The notes beneath the pieces were generated by a model. That model did not search any database. It was not told the DNA's origin and saw nothing but the letters and a program-made list of their open reading frames with translations. From contig JBKBKN010000006.1 in NCBI GenBank assembly GCA_046294625.1, forward strand, positions 62,001 to 126,000: a stretch of DNA of 64,000 bases, written 5' to 3'. Positions 28,863-37,473 of this stretch are shown in pieces (positions within the stretch are counted from its first letter, which is position 1; each line of letters begins with the position of its first letter). This DNA comes from JBKBKN01 sp046294625 (lineage in GTDB: Bacteria > Bacteroidota > Bacteroidia > M30B66). The position numbers and the translations under genes are program-made.

Positions 28863-30587
28863 TTACTCTTTCAAGAATCTGGCAGTAAAGATCTGTTTGC
28901 CGGTATTCATTTTGAGCACATAGGCGCCTGAATGTAGCTGATTTACATCAATATATCCTTTGCTATCTAGCAGGTGTACTTTTATATGCTCTACTTTTCT
29001 ACCACCTAAATCATACACTCCTATTTCTAAATTTTGGACTTGATGATGGTCAAATTCGAAAAAAAGGTGGTTGAAAACCGGGTTGGGGTAAAGCCTGATG
29101 CTGTGATCATTTTTAAATACTTCCGACACATGTAAAGAGCCCCCGCTGATGGTGTTAAACATCCACAAAAAAGCTTGATAAAAGTGGTTAACCACATCGT
29201 GATCGTGAACGATAAGTGTATTTTCATCATTTCTGTTTTCGGCATTGTTGCTCCAGTTGTGTGAGCCGGTGAGCACTTGGGGGTCACTTTGCGGTGCAAA
29301 ATGATCAACAAATAAGAATTTATGATGCATGGTGCCTTCAAAACCATTCTTGGAAATCATTTGCCCTGCTGGCAAGCCCTGACGAAGTAATGCCCAAACT
29401 GCAGGAGCCGGGGGAGAAGCAAGTGAATCATCAGTGATACCGTAAGTTCGACTGATTCCTTGGTTCACTTTATTGATAATGGCCGAAGCAAGGTCGTTTC
29501 TTGTAATAATCATTGAAGCGAAAAAGATGTCGCTGTTGGCGGAATTGATGGTATTAATAAGCTGCTGATTGGTGCCATCGGTGGGGCTAAAGTAAAGTCT
29601 GATCAATCTGCCTCCCACAATGAAAGATTTTGGCGTATTATCTGTTTTGTCGGGACCAAATCGGGCATTGGCGCTATTGGGCTGTGCTCCTGTGCTGCCA
29701 AACATTTCTTCAAATTCGATAGTGAAAGCTCTTGCCAAAGCCTGATCTTGCACAAGTATGGCGTTGTTTTCGTCGGGACCATTGAGCTGAGCCACGGTCC
29801 AATTGGTGGAGCCGGTCCAAACCAATGGTTTTCCCGGATCGGGCGATTCCACATCAATCACCATGAATTTATTGTGCATTAGGCCATAGTTAAAGCCAAC
29901 TCTGCTTGGAATTCTTCCTATGGCGCTATTCAGGTTATTGATCATCAAATTGCTGGCTTCAGCATCATAAACTATTCGAACTCTCACACCTCTGTTATGT
30001 GCATTATTCAAAGCTTCTGCAAAATTGGCCACAGCATTTGACGAGGTCGTGTTGTAAATGGCTATATCAATAGTGGATTCCGCACGATTGATGAAGGATA
30101 CAATAGTATCATCGATTGCCCTATCGAGAAATTGAGCAGGCGAAAAGGTGGCGGCACCTGTGTTAACGGGATGATTGAAAAAAACTTTTATTCTTCCTGA
30201 TGATAGCGATTTTGTAGCAAAAAAGTAGTCGCGGCTTCTTGTGGAGTCGCCATTGATTACACAGCCGAATCTAAATGCGTATATCTGGCCTTGTTCACCC
30301 TGTTGGAATTGATATTTTTGATGAGAGCTTTTGTTGTTTAATCCTTCAATTTTATAATTTGTTTGATCGTGTCTTCTCCATTCTATCCATTCGCATAGTG
30401 GTTCGGCCTGCCAATGGATTTGAAATCCATTTTCGTGTATGAATTCGATTTCAGGTTCGCAGGAGAGCTTATAGTGCTGTGAAAATGAATTTTTACCAGT
30501 AAAAAAAATGATGACGAGTGCCAGGGCTACTTGCTTACAGCTATTTATCAAGTGACAATCGCAAAATGAAAAGATCTTTAAATGCAT
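28863..30587 (-). CDS. Secreted phospholipase-D-family protein with two HKD motifs and T9SS signal
   Basis: The protein has 574 residues. A signal region (about 18-37, ending NSFSQ) is followed by a fibronectin-like N-terminal domain. Two complete PLD half-sites follow: H238-K240-D245 (MHNKFMVID) with GSTNWT, and H421-K423-D428 (MHHKFLFVD) with GSHNWSNNAENRNDENT. The paired HxKxxxxD sites form one active centre that cleaves phosphodiesters in phospholipids or nucleic acids. The C-terminus is a T9SS type A domain (RLYPNPVFNHLFFEF ... LHSGAYVLKMNTG). It is probably an extracellular nuclease or phospholipase. The ATG lies almost at the predicted transcription start; a TTG at 30551 would give a more standard signal peptide. 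Confidence 0.88.
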   Translation of the reverse strand: MHLKIFSFCDCHLINSCKQVALALVIIFFTGKNSFSQHYKLSCEPEIEFIHENGFQIHWQAEPLCEWIEWRRHDQTNYKIEGLNNKSSHQKYQFQQGEQGQIYAFRFGCVINGDSTRSRDYFFATKSLSSGRIKVFFNHPVNTGAATFSPAQFLDRAIDDTIVSFINRAESTIDIAIYNTTSSNAVANFAEALNNAHNRGVRVRIVYDAEASNLMINNLNSAIGRIPSRVGFNYGLMHNKFMVIDVESPDPGKPLVWTGSTNWTVAQLNGPDENNAILVQDQALARAFTIEFEEMFGSTGAQPNSANARFGPDKTDNTPKSFIVGGRLIRLYFSPTDGTNQQLINTINSANSDIFFASMIITRNDLASAIINKVNQGISRTYGITDDSLASPPAPAVWALLRQGLPAGQMISKNGFEGTMHHKFLFVDHFAPQSDPQVLTGSHNWSNNAENRNDENTLIVHDHDVVNHFYQAFLWMFNTISGGSLHVSEVFKNDHSIRLYPNPVFNHLFFEFDHHQVQNLEIGVYDLGGRKVEHIKVHLLDSKGYIDVNQLHSGAYVLKMNTGKQIFTARFLKE

Positions 30588-30591
30588 GGTT

Positions 30592-30619
30592 CAAAATTAG
30601 GCAATTGTTAGCATCTCAA
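30592..30619 (-). promoter_or_regulatory. Promoter of the PLD-like gene
   Basis: Minus-strand TAATTTTG (30599-30592) with TTG at 30619-30617, 17-base spacing. Transcription would start near 30586, so the annotated ATG would be leaderless, or translation starts at the downstream TTG (30551). Confidence 0.45.
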
Positions 30620-30648
30620 GTAAAACAGATTTATATTGAGAAAGTTAA

Positions 30649-31020
30649 TTATTCATTAATTTTCTGCGGAGCCTTATTCATGAATGCCGCAAAATAGAGT
30701 GTGCCTGCTGCATAAGCTGATACATCATACCAATCTGATGTTTTGCCCGCGAATAATTTTGGCCCCAAATATTCAAAAACCAAAGCTGCATAAACGAAAG
30801 CAAATCCAAGTTGAACAGATGAGAAGACATATTTCGGTGAGTTTTTAATAATCATTCTCATCGAAAACAAGGTGCAGGATAATAAGATGGGCATTACGAT
30901 GAAGTCACTAAGGTGGTTTTTCAGAAGCATCGGCAATTCGGCTCCCATTTTCAAAAGGAATTTATTGAAAGCATAAATCAGTAACCAAATCGCAAAATGC
31001 CAATTGTAAATAGGGTGCAT
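30649..31020 (-). CDS. Small multi-pass membrane protein
   Basis: From the ATG at 31020 the product is 123 residues, with about four hydrophobic segments (NWHFAIWLLIYAFNKFLL, FIVMPILLSCTLFSM, FSSVQLGFAFVYAALVFEY, YAAGTLYFAAF). Similar short proteins in Bacteroidota are often given a magnesium-citrate-transporter name with little support, so I do not assign a function. The longer start at 31077 would overlap the upstream gene by 53 bases; the chosen start lies 4 bases after that gene's stop, an ordinary operon junction. Confidence 0.6.
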   Translation of the reverse strand: MHPIYNWHFAIWLLIYAFNKFLLKMGAELPMLLKNHLSDFIVMPILLSCTLFSMRMIIKNSPKYVFSSVQLGFAFVYAALVFEYLGPKLFAGKTSDWYDVSAYAAGTLYFAAFMNKAPQKINE

Positions 31021-31024
31021 ATTT

Positions 31025-31312
31025 TTAGCCCGGTCCGGCAGTGAAAAACCAAAGAAAAAAACTGATAATTGCCACAAAAATGAATTGAATCCAGTTGAAA
31101 ACTTGCTTGAATAGTTTTACTGGCCATGAATCGCTGTCATGAATCGGCACCTTGATGTATTCTACTTCATTTCTCTGCCTGATTTTTTCCTTTTCCATTT
31201 CACTCACCGGGCGAAGAATGGCGCCACAATGCTGACATTGATCGGTTTCATTTTGTTCCCAGACCGACCATTTGCCGCAAGCCGGACATTTTATTTCACT
31301 TTTGCTACCCAT
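31025..31312 (-). CDS. Zinc-ribbon protein with C-terminal membrane helix
   Basis: 95 residues from the ATG at 31312. Two CxxC pairs (IKCPACGKW and CQHCGAIL) form a zinc ribbon at residues about 7-35. A charged linker (MEKEKIRQRNEVEY) and one transmembrane helix (IQFIFVAIISFFLWFF) follow. The earlier ATG at 31357 lies upstream of the predicted promoter and is rejected. It is likely a small membrane-tethered adaptor of unknown function, co-transcribed with the membrane protein that follows 4 bases downstream. Confidence 0.65.
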   Translation of the reverse strand: MGSKSEIKCPACGKWSVWEQNETDQCQHCGAILRPVSEMEKEKIRQRNEVEYIKVPIHDSDSWPVKLFKQVFNWIQFIFVAIISFFLWFFTAGPG

Positions 31313-31323
31313 GAATACCGAAG

Positions 31324-31357
31324 CAAAAGTAAGATTATGCCTGCGCAGTAGCATCAA
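31324..31357 (-). promoter_or_regulatory. Promoter of the zinc-ribbon operon
   Basis: Minus-strand TACTTTTG (31331-31324) is an exact -7 match, with TTG at 31357-31355 (23-base spacing). The start near 31318 supports translation from the ATG at 31312. Confidence 0.45.
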
Positions 31358-31383
31358 GTGGAAGGATTATTTTTTCACAGCCG

Positions 31384-31689
31384 TTATTTATGTTGATTCG
31401 CACAGCCATTTATTAATAAATCGTGGATATAGATTACCATCCAAGCAAAAACAAACCATGCCGGAGCAAAATCGAGTCGAATATAACCGGCCACATGCCA
31501 TCCTTCTTGATATTCCCAGGGGCATTTGCCGGCTAATTGATCCAAGAGCCAACCTAAAATGAATTCAATAGCAAATATCACCAGCATGCTAATCATTGCT
31601 TTGCTTAGCACAGACAACTTTGAATGTGGTGGAAAAAGCTTGCTAATAAAAAAAGGAAATAAGGGCATAAATGAAAAACATTCAGACAT
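31384..31689 (-). CDS. Small membrane protein resembling putative type IV ABC permease (CmpB-like)
   Basis: 101 residues with hydrophobic segments about 8-18, 31-47 and 76-92. The central block FILGWLLDQLAGKCPWEYQ, followed by GYIRLDFAPAWFVFAW, resembles the PF06541-type pattern (GxCPWDY ... IRLxYxPxW). The family name implies an ABC permease, but no ATPase is adjacent and transport is not shown. Not obviously in an operon: the next gene starts 71 bases downstream. Confidence 0.5.
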   Translation of the reverse strand: MSECFSFMPLFPFFISKLFPPHSKLSVLSKAMISMLVIFAIEFILGWLLDQLAGKCPWEYQEGWHVAGYIRLDFAPAWFVFAWMVIYIHDLLINGCANQHK

Positions 31690-31930
31690 AAGTTTTACCT
31701 GCTAAAGAGAAGACAACCACCTGCTCACCATTTAGCTTAAGGGAAATTAAATCATAGAATGCTGCAAAGTAAATTTAGGTTGTCATGCCAATACAGCCAA
31801 TCAAAAGCGAAAGAATAATTTTTTTTGCAAGAAAACCTGATTTAATTTGTTTGTACAAATTTAACAGATAAAGTATTTCGATCCCGATCAACACATGTGC
31901 TGTTCAGCGCAATTTGGATGGTAATGGTTG

Positions 31931-31965
31931 GAATAAAAAAGCGCCATCTTAAAAGAGATGGCGCT
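31931..31965 (-). terminator. Terminator of the 31985-35014 T9SS gene
   Basis: AGCGCCATCT (31940-31949) pairs with AGATGGCGCT (31956-31965), a 10-bp stem with a 6-base loop. On the minus strand it is followed by TTTTTATTCC. It lies 20 bases past the stop. The remaining spacer 31690-31930 contains nothing else recognisable. Confidence 0.85.
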
Positions 31966-31984
31966 CTGAAGAATTCAAAACAGC

Positions 31985-34900
31985 TTATTGAAGTACTATT
32001 TTTGCAAACCCTTTGTTGCTGCGTACATAATAGATACCCACCGGAAATTTGTTCACCTCAATACGTTTAGTATCTTCAAATAGCATTAACACTCTGCCAC
32101 TTAGATCGGTGATTTGCCCGGAAATGTTTTCAGTGAAATTAAGCATCCGCTCTGAATTTGGATTAGGGAAAACAGCCAATGCTTGCGTGCTTGAAGGAGA
32201 AAAGATATTGGTTCCATCGTTTACCACAATTTCTCTTTCATCCATTAATGATGGCTCATCAGACGTTTCAGCTGTTAACGTATACATGCCAGGGAGATTA
32301 ATGATCAAATCATTCCAGGTGTAGGTGCCATTGAGCATATTTATTGGGCCTAGTCCCCCGGCGCTGCTCAATTGTCCATTCCCCTGGGCTGGTGTAGCGG
32401 TTATGCTAACCTGACGACTGCTTCGGTCAATATTGTTATTGATATCCGTAGCCTGAACTGCTGCGCTAAAGGCAACATTGTTCACAATAGTCATGGTTAC
32501 AGTGGTGAAATTGAGCTGCGTGGCATCAACTTCAATCAGGTTCTTGTCAGGATCAGAAGAAATCGAAAAATTAGCAAATCGAGAGCTATTGCAAGCATTG
32601 CTAATGGTAAATGATTCTTGTGTAAGTCTGAATTGAAGATTAGTTTGGTCTTCTACCAATCCATCGTCTGCCATGGTAATCACCAGCGAAATTGTTTTGG
32701 CTTGATTATCCGGAATATTCAATGTTAGATTTGAAAAAACAATCTTGTCTGCTTGAATCTGTCCGTCGGCAATTTTGGTTTCACCTTCAAAAAGCGCTGC
32801 GTTACCAATATTGTTAATCCAAGAAACGGTATTGTCTTCAGCGCCCTTTAGAAACTCAATAACTGACAATAAAGTAGGTAAATTATCCTGATCGCCAGCT
32901 GCGCCTCCATCGCGTAAGCTCACAGTCCAAACATTGATTCCTTCATCTAGGGTATTAATTGCACCGGTTATGATGGGATTAACCATATCCGCTTCACTAT
33001 CTGGAGTGGCAATGACATCGCTCAAAGCAGGAAGAGCAGCGGAGGAGCTAACAGAAATATTGTCTAAGCGAATTCTTGGACGCGATCCACCGCTATTGGC
33101 TGCGATTTGATAATAGAACCAACGGAGATACACTGCCGGTTGATTTTCGCATTCTGATGGAAGAACGATGTTTTCAAAATTTTGAATATGCCCATTGGTC
33201 TGATTGGTGGTGATATATTCTACCGGATTAGCAAAATCAGTCCAGGTTTCACCTCCCACTCGATATTGCAGACGTAATCCATAATCACGTGGTGTTGGGT
33301 TACCGGCACCTTGCGTCATCATGCTGGCCAAAAAGCTTACTGTGATGTTATTTCTGCCAATGGTATTCAAACCAAGCACAGCTGTACCCAAGTTTCCGGC
33401 TGTGCCGGTATTGATGAAAGAAATGCCTTCAGCTCCGAGTCCATTTATGCGTGTTCCGCTTGTGCCATTGTAAGCATCCGTGTAATCAGCAACATCAATT
33501 GAGGTTAAGATAGGATCATTTTGACTCATACGATGAAATACCATATTAGCGGGGAAGGTGCCTGCAGAAGCGTCAGCCGGCCAATTATCAAAGAAGAAGT
33601 TTCCACTGCAAAGAGGAAAAGCAGCAGGAAGGGAACCAGAAATTATAACATTTCCGGTTAGGTTAACGACAAGTGGACTTGTACCGGTGCTAGCTAATGT
33701 CAATGTTCCTGTTTGGTTGCCACCTGCACCGGGATTGAACCTAACGAATATATCTGTTGGCGAAACGTTGCCACCGATAGGTGCAAAGGCAATTTCCTGA
33801 CTGTATGGCCCGGAAGCATCGGCAGCTACTTCAAAGAATTCGGATGCTGTAATGGTTAGGTTTTCGATGAGTGAACTTCCCGAAACTGTTCGCGTTGCAG
33901 ATTGACTGGGAACTCCTGTATTAGTTGCCAGAATTATATTTCCGGTAGGTGCAATGGAGATTGTTGGTGCAGCAAATGTGGTGAATTGCGTTTGAGGAAA
34001 TTCATCGGTCTGATACAAGACATCATTGCAACTGTATTCAAAAACTGCTACTGAGTAAGTAGCCCCTAATTGAAGACCTGCGACGCTTACAGAATTTCCA
34101 TTTCCATTGAAAACTACAAAACTATTTCCAAGCTCAGTGCCGGCGGTTCCAAAACTTGCATTTGCAGTGTAAGTGGTTCCGTTAACCGGTAAATCCATTT
34201 CAGGAATAGCAGTATTTCGCATTATCACAATGCGGTTTTGACCATTGCCATTAATCCAAGAAATCGTAGCGCTGTTAGATGCAATATCGCTTATCAATAG
34301 ATTGATTGCAGCTTGTGTTGGTGTTACACAAATAAATTGTTCGCTGCTAATGAGTATATCATCGAGACGGATTCTCGGACGTGTTCCACCGGAATTTACA
34401 GCTTGTTGATAATATAACCATCTCACTTGTACCACTGGCTGATCGTTGCATTGGGTAGGGAGAAGGATATTTTCAAAGTTTTGGATATGACCTGCAATTT
34501 GGCCCATTGATGAATATTCAGGAGGGGTATTGAAATTGCTCCAAGGTCCGGAGTCGCCTATGCGAAACTGAAGACGTAATCGGTAATCACGCGGATTGGG
34601 ATTTCCATCGCCCTGCGTGATTAATCCGGCAGTGAAATTAATTTGTATATTTCCTCTTCCTAGGGTGTTTAAAGACACCACAAAAGCTCCGAGATTTCCG
34701 TTTGACCCTGTATTGATAAAAGAGATTCCATTTACCCCTTCGCCGGTCACCCGTGTACCACTGGTGAGGTTATAGGCTTGTGTATAATCTGACGATGCAT
34801 TGAATCCCGCCAAGGATGGATCATTGCCACTGCTTCTGTGGATTACTGTGCTTACAGGATAAGTACCTGCCGGAGATTCAGGCGCCCATTCAGTGAATGA

Positions 34901-35014
34901 GTAATCGGCTAAAGAAAGCAGAAAGGGTTCCGGATTTGATGCCTGACCCCAGGCAAAACTGCTGATAAGACAAGCAATAAGCAAACTGTTAAAGGAGTAA
35001 TTCTTTTGCAACAT
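31985..35014 (-). CDS. T9SS type A secreted protein with duplicated jelly-roll-like domain
   Basis: 1,009 residues from the ATG at 35014; the -7 element at 35043-35050 excludes the longer start at 35068. The signal peptide ends SSFAWGQ. A domain of about 190 residues occurs twice (nt 34920-34345 and 33640-33060). It shares DYSF/WP-AGTYP, HR-S-NDP, SGTR-G-G--GISFINTG, NP-PRDY-LRLQ and GHIQNFENI-LP motifs, ending RPRIRLD. Between the copies lie a fibronectin-III-like segment (SNSATISWINGNGQNR) and an Ig-like repeat. The end is a T9SS domain (AVFPNPNSERMLNF ... FPVGIYYVRSNKG). No catalytic residues are obvious; carbohydrate or surface binding is plausible. Confidence 0.85.
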   Translation of the reverse strand: MLQKNYSFNSLLIACLISSFAWGQASNPEPFLLSLADYSFTEWAPESPAGTYPVSTVIHRSSGNDPSLAGFNASSDYTQAYNLTSGTRVTGEGVNGISFINTGSNGNLGAFVVSLNTLGRGNIQINFTAGLITQGDGNPNPRDYRLRLQFRIGDSGPWSNFNTPPEYSSMGQIAGHIQNFENILLPTQCNDQPVVQVRWLYYQQAVNSGGTRPRIRLDDILISSEQFICVTPTQAAINLLISDIASNSATISWINGNGQNRIVIMRNTAIPEMDLPVNGTTYTANASFGTAGTELGNSFVVFNGNGNSVSVAGLQLGATYSVAVFEYSCNDVLYQTDEFPQTQFTTFAAPTISIAPTGNIILATNTGVPSQSATRTVSGSSLIENLTITASEFFEVAADASGPYSQEIAFAPIGGNVSPTDIFVRFNPGAGGNQTGTLTLASTGTSPLVVNLTGNVIISGSLPAAFPLCSGNFFFDNWPADASAGTFPANMVFHRMSQNDPILTSIDVADYTDAYNGTSGTRINGLGAEGISFINTGTAGNLGTAVLGLNTIGRNNITVSFLASMMTQGAGNPTPRDYGLRLQYRVGGETWTDFANPVEYITTNQTNGHIQNFENIVLPSECENQPAVYLRWFYYQIAANSGGSRPRIRLDNISVSSSAALPALSDVIATPDSEADMVNPIITGAINTLDEGINVWTVSLRDGGAAGDQDNLPTLLSVIEFLKGAEDNTVSWINNIGNAALFEGETKIADGQIQADKIVFSNLTLNIPDNQAKTISLVITMADDGLVEDQTNLQFRLTQESFTISNACNSSRFANFSISSDPDKNLIEVDATQLNFTTVTMTIVNNVAFSAAVQATDINNNIDRSSRQVSITATPAQGNGQLSSAGGLGPINMLNGTYTWNDLIINLPGMYTLTAETSDEPSLMDEREIVVNDGTNIFSPSSTQALAVFPNPNSERMLNFTENISGQITDLSGRVLMLFEDTKRIEVNKFPVGIYYVRSNKGFAKIVLQ

Positions 35015-35042
35015 TGTTTTGAGTTTTGTGTTCTTAATCCGA

Positions 35043-35050
35043 CAAATGTA
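35043..35050 (-). promoter_or_regulatory. -7 element of the 31985-35014 gene
   Basis: Minus-strand TACATTTG matches TAnnTTTG, 28 bases above the ATG at 35014. No TTG with standard spacing is seen upstream. Confidence 0.4.
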
Positions 35051-35113
35051 ATTTTTTTGCGCTCCCACACTGTTAAAGAATTATGAAAAGTGTAGCAGTT
35101 GAAATCCCTGCTT

Positions 35114-35144
35114 TTGGTTACAAGCTTTTTTATTATTATTATTG
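35114..35144 (+). promoter_or_regulatory. Possible promoter of the type B T9SS gene
   Basis: TTG (35114-35116), 20-base spacer, then TATTATTG (one mismatch to TAnnTTTG). Transcription would start near 35150, which favours the GTG start at 35159. Confidence 0.3.
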
Positions 35145-35158
35145 TGCTGATAATCAAA

Positions 35159-37351
35159 GTGAAGAGTCGTCCCAAACATATCATTAACACCTGTCTCTTT
35201 GTGTTACTGGCCTTTTGCTCCTTTTCAATTGCCAAGGCTACGCACATTATTGGTGGGGAGATTAGTTATCAATGTCTGGGAAATAATCAATTCCGAATCA
35301 CAATAAAAGTGTACAGAGATTGTTTATTAGGTCAGGCACCTTATGACAATCCACTCACTGTTTCAGTGTTCAATGCTCAAAACCAATTTGTTCAAAACAT
35401 TCAAATTCCATTTCCGGGGAGTGTAATTTTACCTGCAGTGGCAAGCAATGATTGCATTGAAGTTACAGGCGATGTGTGTGTGGAAGAAGCGATCTATACC
35501 ACAGTGGTCACGCTACCACCCAATGCAGGTGGATACACACTGTCTTATCAGCGTTGTTGCAGAAACAACACGATTGTAAATCTGGTGAATCCACAATCTA
35601 CTGGGGCAACTTACACAATCAATATTCCCGGTTCAGTTTTCACTAATTGCAATAGCAGCCCGGTCTTCAATAATTTTCCTCCTGTACTTCTTTGTGCCAA
35701 TGAGCCTTTGGTTTTCGATCACTCCGCAAACGATGCCGATGGCGACTCTTTGGTTTACTCTTTCTGTGCTCCATTTGAAGGAGGAACTACGAATGCGCCA
35801 ATGCCTGTGCCTGCTGCAGCGCCACCATACAATTTTGTCGTTTTCAGCAATCCATATAGCGCGGCTTATCCTATTGCGTCTAACCCGGCATTTTCCATAA
35901 ACCCACAAACCGGCTTGCTCACCGGTACGCCAACTCAAACCGGACAGTATGTGGTCGGAATTTGTGTGGAAGAATATCGCAATGGAGTATTGCTCTCTAC
36001 CAACAAAAGAGACTTTCAGTTTAATATTGTGCCATGTGTTTACAATGTTATATCGCAGTTTACTTCCCCCTTGATCGAAGTTGATCCAGAAGAAGGTTTT
36101 TGTAATGGATTGGAAGTAGTTTTTGTCAATCAGAGTCAAAATGCCACGAGTTATTACTGGGATTTTGGTGTTCCGGGGACGAATGATGATGTGAGTACCC
36201 TGCAAAATCCGGTGTTTACTTATCCCGATACGGGAACTTATACCATTATGCTTGTGGTAAATCCCGGATTGCCTTGTTCAGACACTTCCTACTCAACAGT
36301 TACACTTTACAGGGAGCTCATTGTGAACATACAAGGCGTTAATCCGCAATGTATCGTAGGTAATTCTTTCGACTTTTCTCTCGACAGTGAAGTGCCCGCC
36401 AATGGTCAGTTTAATTGGACTTTTGGTCCTGCGGCAAGTGTAGCATCAAGCAGCCTACCCGAACCTTCGGGTATCGTGTTTAACGAAGCAGGCGATTATT
36501 GGGTCTATTGTGAAATTGTAACTCCATATTGTGAAAACAGAGATTCAATATTGGTCACGGTTTTTCCTGCATTGGATGTGAATGTAAACCTGCCACCGGG
36601 TATAGGATGTCAGCCTTATGGAGTGCAGTTCACAGACAATTCGACGGTAACAGCAGGTGCGAGTTATTTATGGACCTTCGGAGATGGAAATTTTTCAACA
36701 CAAGCATCGCCTTATCATGTTTACACGCAGCCCGGAGTGTACGATGTTAGCATTAAAGTGGTCAATAATTTTGGTTGTATTGATTCATCCACTCTCATTT
36801 TTCCCGGTTTGATTACTGTATTGCCATCACCAACGGCAGGTATTTCCGCCAATCCAATCCGTGAAAATATTCTTACACCCTACATCACCTTTACTGACTT
36901 ATCTCAAAGCGCTATAGGTTGCACCTTGCTCCCCGGCGACGGGATGATCATAAGTGGCTGTAATGTTACCCATACATACTCAGATACAGGTTTTTTCAAT
37001 GCTCAGCTTATTGCTGTGAATGAAGTGGGATGTCGCGATACGGCAACCATTCGCGTTAAGATTGACCCTAATTTCTCTTTTTATGTACCAAATGCTTTCA
37101 CTCCCAATGGTGATTATGTCAACGATTTTTTTCAAGCTAAAGGAGAAGGTATTAAACAATATGAAATGCTGATATTTAATCGATGGGGTAATATAGTTTG
37201 GCGCTCAACAGATTTATCAGATTCATGGGATGGAATGACCAACAGAGGGCGTGATGAAGCTCCTGTTGATATTTATGTCTATAAGGTCAATTTGACAGAC
37301 GTGTTCAACGAACAAAGGGTATATATTGGCAAAGTGGCACTGATTAGATAA
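35159..37351 (+). CDS. Gliding-associated (T9SS type B) PKD-domain surface protein
   Basis: From the GTG at 35159 the product has 730 residues and a normal signal peptide (KHIINTCLFVLLAFCSFSIA). The open frame extends to a TTG at 35099, which would add an extra hydrophobic stretch. The mature N-terminus THIIGGEISYQCLGNNQFRI is typical of a large Bacteroidota surface family. PKD beta-sandwiches follow (YYWDFGVPGTND, YLWTFGDGNFSTQ with VYTQPGVYDVS). The C-terminus is the CHU_C/gliding-associated type B signal (YVPNAFTPNGDYVNDFF, FNRWGNIVWRS, SWDG). It should be exported by T9SS and stay on the surface. It may be an adhesin or motility-related protein, but it is not SprB by size. Confidence 0.88.
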   Translation: MKSRPKHIINTCLFVLLAFCSFSIAKATHIIGGEISYQCLGNNQFRITIKVYRDCLLGQAPYDNPLTVSVFNAQNQFVQNIQIPFPGSVILPAVASNDCIEVTGDVCVEEAIYTTVVTLPPNAGGYTLSYQRCCRNNTIVNLVNPQSTGATYTINIPGSVFTNCNSSPVFNNFPPVLLCANEPLVFDHSANDADGDSLVYSFCAPFEGGTTNAPMPVPAAAPPYNFVVFSNPYSAAYPIASNPAFSINPQTGLLTGTPTQTGQYVVGICVEEYRNGVLLSTNKRDFQFNIVPCVYNVISQFTSPLIEVDPEEGFCNGLEVVFVNQSQNATSYYWDFGVPGTNDDVSTLQNPVFTYPDTGTYTIMLVVNPGLPCSDTSYSTVTLYRELIVNIQGVNPQCIVGNSFDFSLDSEVPANGQFNWTFGPAASVASSSLPEPSGIVFNEAGDYWVYCEIVTPYCENRDSILVTVFPALDVNVNLPPGIGCQPYGVQFTDNSTVTAGASYLWTFGDGNFSTQASPYHVYTQPGVYDVSIKVVNNFGCIDSSTLIFPGLITVLPSPTAGISANPIRENILTPYITFTDLSQSAIGCTLLPGDGMIISGCNVTHTYSDTGFFNAQLIAVNEVGCRDTATIRVKIDPNFSFYVPNAFTPNGDYVNDFFQAKGEGIKQYEMLIFNRWGNIVWRSTDLSDSWDGMTNRGRDEAPVDIYVYKVNLTDVFNEQRVYIGKVALIR

Positions 37352-37449
37352 GGCTCGATTTTTGTAAACCATCAGAATAGCCCCTAAACTCAGGTGATAA
37401 TTAATTTGTTAATCTTCCTTAGCAACAAAAGAGACAGCAAATAATTGTC

Positions 37450-37457
37450 TATTTTTG
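37450..37457 (+). promoter_or_regulatory. -7 element of the phospholipase C-like gene
   Basis: TATTTTTG, exact TAnnTTTG, 16 bases before the ATG at 37474. No good -33 element is visible. Confidence 0.4.
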
Positions 37458-37473
37458 AAATGACGATTTATGC

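Noticed and set aside
31312..31357. Longer start for the zinc-ribbon protein at 31357
   Set aside because: It would begin upstream of the predicted promoter, and the extension has no family-like content.
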